NCBI RefSeq assembly: GCF_029867415.1
Contig: NC_081183.1
Span: forward strand, 12,148,404 to 12,212,403
Length of the DNA: 64,000 nt
Origin: Vicia villosa
Lineage: Eukaryota; Streptophyta; Magnoliopsida; Fabales; Fabaceae
Reading direction: 5' to 3'
Positions 58,418 to 64,000 of this stretch are shown piece by piece. Positions within the stretch are counted from its first letter, which is position 1. Every line of letters starts with the position of its first letter. The position numbers and the translations under genes are program-made. The notes below the pieces were generated by a model, which saw nothing but the letters and a program-made list of their open reading frames with translations, was not told where the DNA came from and searched no databases.

Positions 58418-58735
58418 TTTGAAATATTATAGTCCATTCATAAGCTTGGGAGGAACTATGACACCAAAAAATGTAGCAGCATCATTACATCTTACTGCAA
58501 GGGAGATAACACCAAATTTGAAATCCAGCGGATTTTCGAGGAAATTATTGGAAGCAAAAGCTTTAATATTAGAAGGATAAGGAAAATGGGAAGCATTTAA
58601 TGCTGTTCTAGCCCTTCTTATCTATAGGGTAGTAATGTTCCCTAAAAATGATGATTTCGTAAACCTTTTGGCTATCAATGTGTTCTTAGCTCAAAATTCG
58701 GTTCCTACTCACCTAGATCAATTTCCAGGTAGTTA
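58418..58735 (+). pseudogene. Ogre-C ORF1, second part
   Basis: Continues ORF1 after the MITE: SLHLTAREITPNLKSSGFSRKLLEAKALI, a stop, then KWEAFNAVLALLIYRVVMFP and VNLLAINVFLAQNSVPTHL. These align with the intact protein around KEWDTFRAILALSIYGIVMFSDVPNFVDMNAIHMFILQNPVPTLL. Stops and frameshifts interrupt it. Confidence 0.82.
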
Positions 58736-59100
58736 GGATAGGAGCATGGGAAATTGCATAATTTAGCAAACTATTCATGTGTCAGATAAATCTGGGGCTG
58801 ATTGACTTCAAAGGTGATAACACTATTTTCATATATGAGGTTAGCTTAGAAGATTTTTACTAGAGTTGGATAAACATCCATCGGTGTATCGAAGATAGAG
58901 CTTCTCAGACCCGCTTCTTTAAATATCTTGAAGAATTCATAATATTTGAAAACACTCACCTCCATAAAGTAGGAAGGCATGATTTCTCTAGTGCATACTC
59001 CCTATTATATCTGACCAATTTCTTTATAGTTAAGAATTATTCTAAAAAGTATGTTGGAGCGGAAGAATTAACATAAGTTTTAATTCTTTTGGTACCATGA
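58736..59100 (+). other. Likely decayed continuation of Ogre-C
   Basis: AT-rich, with short runs that may be further ORF1 remnant, but no motif I can name. It ends at the border of the copia remnant at 59101. Confidence 0.35.
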
Positions 59101-59433
59101 TGTTGGACAAGAACCAAGAGTAAAATTCTCATAATTTTGTAAAAAAATTTTAATTAGAGACAAGAGGAAGTAGAAGATAATTCAATATGAGATGATGAGA
59201 TATGAGATGGGGTTTACCTTTTATAAGTTATAGATAAACGATTATTTGCATGATCTAATTGATTATTGTGGTCAAGACTTTAGGTTAGAGATATCTGATT
59301 GACGGGGGGCATGTTGATCAAGATCATAATTGATTATGAGGCACATAATTTGAAATTTTAATTTCAAGAAACATCTAATCGATTAGACCTATAAGGTAAT
59401 CGATTATGCAGTATGTTTTATAATAATTCAATA
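59101..59433 (-). repeat. Copia remnant, left (3') LTR, probably shortened
   Basis: Minus-strand TATA-like TATAAAAG at 59218-59225. Degenerate TAATCGATTA palindromes form pairs at 59235/59256 and 59376/59397, both 21 bp apart. Confidence 0.5.
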
Positions 59434-59699
59434 TGCCCCCTTATGATCAACAATGCTCTTTTCTAATTTATCATTATCTCTACTGATCTTAACAGTACTA
59501 AGTTTAAATATTTGATCATATGTTAGAGATGTTACCTCGATGTCATATTCTCTTGAATCTTTGAGGCACACACAATCTTTTTTATCAGAGTCCATTTTTT
59601 GAGAAAATACTTCGTGAGATTATTCTGATGTATCGTCAATTACATCTCTAAAAATATTTGAATTTATTGATATTGATCTCATTGATTTTTCATCTTTTC

Positions 59700-60489
59700 C
59701 ATGAGATGAATCTCCAAACGTTTCTTCCAATGTTTATATTTTAAAGTTTATACTTATTGATGCTTCTTCATGTAATCTAATGGATGAAGTTTCTTTATCA
59801 TTTCTATCAGACAATGACTCTTCAGGTGATCGTTCATCTATTGAGATCATCCGTTAAAATTATTTTCTAATGTGTTAATCTTTCACTTTCATCTTTGAGT
59901 ATTCTTGAAGACGATGACGACGATGAAAATGGAGATCTTTCGTGTATGTTTGATATATCTTCTTCTTCTTCCTTGAGTAGCCGAATCAAGTCCTTAAGTT
60001 TCTTGATAATTTCCTTCTTTCTAGAATTTTCATGTACTCAACTAAGGCACTATTATTTGAATTAAATATTGGATTAGATTTCTGATGCCAACTCTTAATT
60101 CTTGGACATTTGTTAGATACAAAATTCCCAACATAACCTCCAAGAGTTCCAATAATTGAGTATCATCTATGAGGATTACTTTCGTATTCATTTGGCATTC
60201 TAACTTCATGAATTTATGTGTTTATTCTCTGTCGTTCGATTTTAGAAGAAACTCCATATATTATCTCAAAAGTGACCCACACTTCCTTGACAAAATTATA
60301 ATTAAAAACGTAAAATAATTCCTTAGAGCTCAAGGCACTTATTAATTTATAATCTAAGCAAAAAGTAGGAGTAAATGGATCATTAATTAAAGAATCTCAC
60401 ATTTCAAAATCATTTGACTTAATAAAAATTTCAAACCCCGTTTTCCAAGATTTAAACCTTTCACCGTCAAACGGTAGAGTTGTATTCAT
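59700..60489 (-). pseudogene. Decayed copia gag
   Basis: From the ATG at 60489 on the minus strand: MNTTLPFDGERFKSWKTGFEIFIKSNDFEM, shown here only by its pattern of copia gag (FDGERFKSWK, FEIFIKSNDF, then KEVWVTFEIIYGVSSKIE in place of the usual AKEIWDTLE region). Later sequence (KEIIKKLKDLIRLLKEEEED, then a serine run) resembles the gag linker. Several stops interrupt it. Confidence 0.6.
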
Positions 60490-60526
60490 GAAAAGTCAAT
60501 TGTTAAAATTATAAGTGTTTGTAGAC

Positions 60527-60549
60527 ACCACACACACACACTCTCTCTC

Positions 60550-60630
<81 letters not shown>
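60527..60630. repeat. Compound (CA)n-(CT)n microsatellite
   Basis: A short CACACA run followed by about 45 CT units with a few TATCTCT interruptions, lying between the PBS-like site and the gag remnant. Confidence 0.95.
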
Positions 60631-60672
60631 AGACGATTAGTCTTATAATATGAGTTAGACTCCAATGCCACC

Positions 60673-61421
60673 TGTTGGACAAGTGAATCCAAACAAAAGA
60701 GGGAGGGGGATGAATTATCTTATTTTAAAACATAATGTCCAATTTAAAAAAATGCCCCAACACTAGAAGCAAACACATTACATGTAAATTCCACTCTTAA
60801 AGCACGACAAAATTGAAGAAGAAATAAAGAGAGAGAGAAAAGAGTGGAGAGTTCGAAATAGTATTCAAAATATATTTTTTGGTGTGAGTGAAATAAAAAA
60901 GAATCTCTCTATTTATAGTAAAACATGTGGCTAAAAATGAAAATAATTCATGGGCTTTTAATGCCACTAATTGATTAACAACTAAGTTTAACAGATTAGC
61001 TAAGATAAAACACGAACATTTTAAATGGCATTGTCATAAATCGATTATGGAAATCTCTAATTGAATATGAGTGTTATAAGTCCCTAATCCATTAGTTAAG
61101 CATAAAGGGTTTTCTAGTAGCTTTAACAAAGTTAGAGAGGCTTTGTGTTCATTTGAAAGTGTTCACGTTATTTGCCTTAATAGTTCAAGAGTAGATCATA
61201 TACCTTTATAAATAGATACCACTTAATACGGACCTGACGAGCTTTCACACTTCCTCAATTTCACAACTTTAAAGAATCAAGATCCCTTTCTTGATACATC
61301 AATATTTTAACACATTATTTGGGACTTGAATTTACTTCTATCTGATGAATCTTGGTAAGGCTTATTGATTATTAAATACCATCTTTAGAGAGTTTGCTTG
61401 ATTATCAACAGGAATTCAATA
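60673..61421 (-). repeat. Copia remnant, right (5') LTR
   Basis: Minus-strand TATA box TATAAATA (60910-60917). Upstream of it, degenerate TAATTGATTA-like palindromes pair at 60968/60989 (21 bp) and 61038/61058 (20 bp). The layout resembles the palindrome array of the intact copia element at 29733. Confidence 0.5.
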
Positions 61422-62340
61422 TTGAATTGGACAAGGGTGACATGATATATGTCTTGTGTTTAATATATACATGAGGATAAAAGAGTAATTATACACACAA
61501 AGATTATGTCAGATCGAAAGAATCATAATCTCCAATGGAAAAAGATCGAAAGAAGATGAAGAATGATTAGTGAATTTGGAAATTAGGTTTTGTGGAAAAC
61601 TAACAACTTTCTTCTGATACCATATTACTGACAAATAACATAAAGATTGAAAGAATAACTTAATGTTTGCATTCATCTATTAATGAAATAAATCTTGAAT
61701 TACAAGCTTAAGTTTCAAGTTGCACATATATTGTTGATGTAATAAACCGGTATAAAAGAGAAATTGAAAGGATTAATAAACTTTCTAACTGCCTAATTAG
61801 GTTTTCTAAGAAACTAAACTAACTAATAATTACATAATAATCTATAATATTTAAACGAAGAAAAAAATAATTAAGATCAAGAGGAGTGGTTTTAGGTCAA
61901 GATTAACCCAAAATCACTCTTTTCTCATTTCTAATATACGATACGATGAAGAAAAATAGACGGTCAAATATCCATTGATTTCGTACAAAATTACTTTGGA
62001 CAAAATTTGAAGAAAAGGAAAAAATTAAAAATCTTACTTTGGTTTATTGAAAAGTGTATCCTTCCTTTATTTAAAAATCTTAAATTTTATTGAGTATAGG
62101 AAAAAATTAATAAGTTTTACATTTCTAATAATATTCTTAATATATACCCTTCATTTAATTCTAAACCATTTTTATTCTATTCAATATCAATACAAATATT
62201 TTACTTAATTTAACATATATTTTATACAAAATTTAAAAACATTAATGACAATTAACAAATTTATTTAATTAGTATAATTTTTTTTTTATTTTTTTCTTAT
62301 ATATAGCAAAAGGTACTACTCTAGAAGTACAAACAAAAAA
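61422..62340 (-). mobile_element. Probable second copia fragment (PBS and LTR edge) in AT-rich sequence
   Basis: On the minus strand TGGTATCAGAAG (61611-61622) looks like a methionine-tRNA primer site, and lies 6 nt after a possible LTR end (..TTTGTCA, plus-strand TGACAAATAAC at 61629). A minus-strand TATATATAAG near 62298 could be its promoter. I see no coding remnant and no second LTR. The rest is AT-rich and otherwise unassigned. Confidence 0.35.
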
Positions 62341-62344
62341 ACAG

Positions 62345-62620
62345 TTGTTGTTAGATACTGATTATGTCTCATTTGTCATCAATATGACGTCGTCTTCGTC
62401 TTCTTCTTCTTCCAGCACACCGATTGTCATCAACATCCAATCCAAAATCGAGTCCAGTTCATCAGTAGAATTCATTTCCACGAATTCTAACAACTTAGAA
62501 GACAAGTTGTTTCAAGATCTTATAGGTATATTGTGTCGAGCGTGTCAATTTAAAACACCGGGGAGTCGGGAGTCTGTTGTTATTTATTTGTATATGACTC
62601 TTTATAACATGTATATGTGA
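62345..62620 (+). CDS. Small serine-rich open frame, function unknown
   Basis: 91 codons; the second ATG at 62384 starts MTSSSSSSSSSTPIVINIQ after a TCT/TCC microsatellite. The rest has no motif I recognise. A donor-like TATAG/GTATAT near 62525 could end an exon. It may be the 5' end of a broken gene or gag, or chance. Codon-level evidence is absent. Confidence 0.2.
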   Translation: MLLDTDYVSFVINMTSSSSSSSSSTPIVINIQSKIESSSSVEFISTNSNNLEDKLFQDLIGILCRACQFKTPGSRESVVIYLYMTLYNMYM

Positions 62621-62802
62621 TGATGTGCTGATGTGTATTGTAAACACTTTATTTTGGAAAACTCCTCTATGAGAGTGAGAGCTATACGTACATTTTTATG
62701 TTCATATCTTCCGTGTGTTATGTATCGTTTTATAGGCAGGTGTTGTATGCTTTTGGCATCGTTGATGGTCGTTTGTTTTCTAGGTGTTTCTTGGTTACTT
62801 GG
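62621..62802 (+). repeat. Possible LTR part of the second Tekay-like element
   Basis: No gene. It precedes the recognisable LTR end and shares short stretches with the Tekay-like LTR (GGCAGGT.., GTTGTTT..TCTA), but the left border of the LTR is not visible. Confidence 0.35.
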
Positions 62803-62891
62803 TGTAACATCCTAATTGTGTTGTATGAAATATTAATACTCTGATATTTTATTGCCTAAATGCTTTGGGTATAATTGGGGTGTTACAATAG

Positions 62892-62903
62892 TGGTATCAG
62901 AGC
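62892..62903 (+). other. Primer binding site of the second Tekay-like element
   Basis: TGGTATCAGAGC, 4 nt after the LTR end, identical to 11282-11293. It is the standard initiator-methionine tRNA complement. Confidence 0.9.
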
Positions 62904-63790
62904 AGGTCGGTTTGTCCGGCTAGTGTTGTCTAATGTTGTTTAATTCCTCAGTATGTGATAAGTGTGTGGAGCACTGTCAGTACTTGTTGTGCCTCTAGTC
63001 GGTTGTATGCAGGAGTGGTTTGAAGCTTAGTGGGGGAGAAGATATGCTTCTCGGATATGTTTCAGTTGCAAGATGTTAGTATGCTACTGAGGACAGCAGT
63101 ACTAGTGTTGTTGGAATTTGTTGTTTTCTGAAGTGAAGGTGACTTGGACTTAAGACTTTGGTTGTTAATCAAGTTGGAGTGTCTCGGAGTAGATTTTGGT
63201 TATTTCTAAAGAATGGAGTTTAGAGAGTTGTGATGCTCTAACTCTACTGATGGACTGTGAAGTTGTTGTTTGAGTAGCCTTGTGTGAGGTGTCGTTGTTG
63301 GATTAGTGATTAAGAAAAGTATTGTGGTAGGAGTTATTGACGTTGTTAAGAGTGTTTTGGTGCGTAGCTACCAGACGTCGGTGTTAGCTGGTTCAGATGA
63401 TCTTGGGAGATTTGCGAATTATGGAATCATAGTGCTTCTGTGATATGAGCAAAAGTTGGAAAAGAATATTATTAATGTTGGTACTGATAGTATATACTCT
63501 ATTATGATTGTCGGCTACCTATTGACAAATTGAGGACTTGATCACCCTTAATCTCTTGTTGATAGTAGACGGGATCGTATTGGACGTGATAGGCTTATCT
63601 GGCTAGTTTAATAATATTGGAAGTGAATGAGTCGGTGCAAGGTGGTACGACGTTGTTTATGTTGTCGACGACTTTGGATGTTCTTGAGAAAGAGCGATTG
63701 TGGGTATTGCGGATAGTTGCACATTTGTATAAGTGTTTCTTGAAGGTTTAAGTGATTCATCGTCGAAAAGGGGAATTCCGTCTTGGAGTT
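62904..63790 (+). other. Gag-less leader of the second Tekay-like element
   Basis: No long open frame and no gag or protease motif. Collinear with about 11294-12270, including TATTGACAAATTGAGGA and GATCACCCTTAATCTC. Confidence 0.75.
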
Positions 63791-64000
63791 CTGTTTGAAG
63801 GATTTAGTTCCTAGAACTATTGTTGTGTCGAGGGGTCCGTATCGGATGCCAACTTATGAGTTGAAAGAGTTGAGGGGTCAACTTAAGGATTTTCTTAAGA
63901 AGAGGTTTGTTCATTCGAGTGTGTCGCCGTAGGGTGCATGTGTTTTGTTGGTTAAGAAGGAAGGTTCTATGAGGCTTTGTGTCGATTTTAGACAATTGAG
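63790..64000 (+). pseudogene. Start of gypsy reverse transcriptase, broken
   Basis: Reads RGPYRMPTYELKELRGQL, KKRFVHSSVSP, a stop, then GACVLLVKKEGSMRLCVDFRQL, the N-terminal part of chromovirus RT. The stop replaces the usual tryptophan codon. The window ends here. Unlike the first Tekay-like element it continues into the RT core. Confidence 0.85.

Larger units (their letters stand above)
56471..59100 (+). mobile_element. Ogre-C: old decayed Ogre-like element, 5' part
   Basis: After the Ogre-B duplication the sequence continues an older LTR, diverged but recognisable (ACCGACTCCCGAACCC), to GTCGCGACA at 56639. A degenerate PBS, repeated leader, and broken ORF1 follow. It is the oldest element in the stack: Ogre-B and a MITE lie inside it, and the copia remnant from 59101 borders it and may interrupt it. 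Its gag and pol are not visible; what remains right of the copia remnant, if anything, I cannot recognise. Confidence 0.8.
59101..61421 (-). mobile_element. Old Ty1/copia remnant
   Basis: Two LTR-like pieces share ends: the left one starts TGTTGGACAAG at 59101 and ends near ATTCAATA at 59433; the right one starts TGTTGGACAAG at 60673 and ends near ATTCAATA at 61421. On the minus strand a PBS-like TGGCATTGGAGTC follows the right piece, and a copia gag remnant lies further on. A purine tract (complement of GCCCCCTTAT) adjoins the left piece. I could not find a matching target duplication and the pieces differ in length (333 and 749 bp), so the outer borders are uncertain. Confidence 0.55.
62803..64000 (+). 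mobile_element. Second Tekay-like gypsy element, 5' part, running off the window
   Basis: An 85 bp LTR end (62803-62887) aligns with the last 85 bp of the LTR at 11193-11277. The primer site TGGTATCAGAGC is at 62892-62903. The gag-less leader then follows the one of the first Tekay-like element, diverged but collinear. RT begins near 63820. LTR length and the 3' half cannot be judged. Confidence 0.8.

Noticed and set aside
59101..61421. A complete copia element with defined target duplication
   Set aside because: LTR-like pieces share their ends but differ in length, and no matching 5 bp duplication was found, so I report only a remnant.

Overview
This 64 kb window looks like repetitive plant nuclear DNA, most likely from a legume of the pea/vetch tribe. 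I infer this from giant Ogre-type Ty3/gypsy elements with about 4.2 kb LTRs, an extra ORF before gag, a pro/RT intron, two RNase H domains and a tRNA-Arg-like primer site. I see no host gene with confident support, no rRNA or tRNA gene and no CRISPR array. Nearly everything is LTR retrotransposon, and the layout is a nest of insertions, five of which can be solved from terminal sequences and target-site duplications (TSDs).

Layout, outermost first. (1) Ogre-C is an old decayed Ogre relative: its LTR is cut at 1-23 and resumes at 56471-56639, followed by a PBS relic, degenerate ~180 bp repeats and a broken ORF1 that carries a 529 bp Mutator-type MITE. (2) Ogre-B (24-56470, + strand, TSD CCCTT) lies inside the Ogre-C LTR. 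It has open gag-pro (43098-46379) and RT-RNaseH-INT (46621-50086) frames and a broken ORF1. (3) Ogre-A (362-28678, - strand, TSD TGGTC) lies inside the 5' LTR of Ogre-B. It has intact ORF1 and gag-pro, but pol is split. (4) A Tekay/Del-like non-autonomous gypsy element (8717-16304, + strand, TSD GATAT) splits the Ogre-A pol between RNase H1 and RNase H2. (5) A SIRE/Maximus-like copia element (29539-36955, + strand, TSD TATGG) sits further along the same Ogre-B 5' LTR and lacks integrase. Right of 59100 are two decayed copia remnants on the - strand, an unassigned AT-rich stretch with a small serine-rich ORF, and the 5' end of a second Tekay-like element that runs off the window.

How the parts work together. 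In the Ogre elements the gag-pro frame joins the RT frame through a 245 bp intron whose predicted splice sites keep phase in both copies. Further conserved donor/acceptor-like sites before ORF1 and before gag suggest separate spliced messages. Ogre-A lacks a continuous pol and Ogre-B lacks a continuous ORF1, so their defects are complementary.

Most interesting structure outside the genes: a conserved set of four hairpins just after the Ogre pol stop, two of them capped by a CCC-GAAA-GGG tetraloop with covarying stems; ten GGTCGACC palindromes in 21 bp-spaced pairs just upstream of the copia TATA box, with a similar 20-21 bp paired arrangement of a different palindrome in an older copia remnant; different tandem arrays in the 3' UTRs of the two Ogre copies; and near-identical LTRs on two internally deleted elements, pointing to recent movement with enzymes supplied by other copies.
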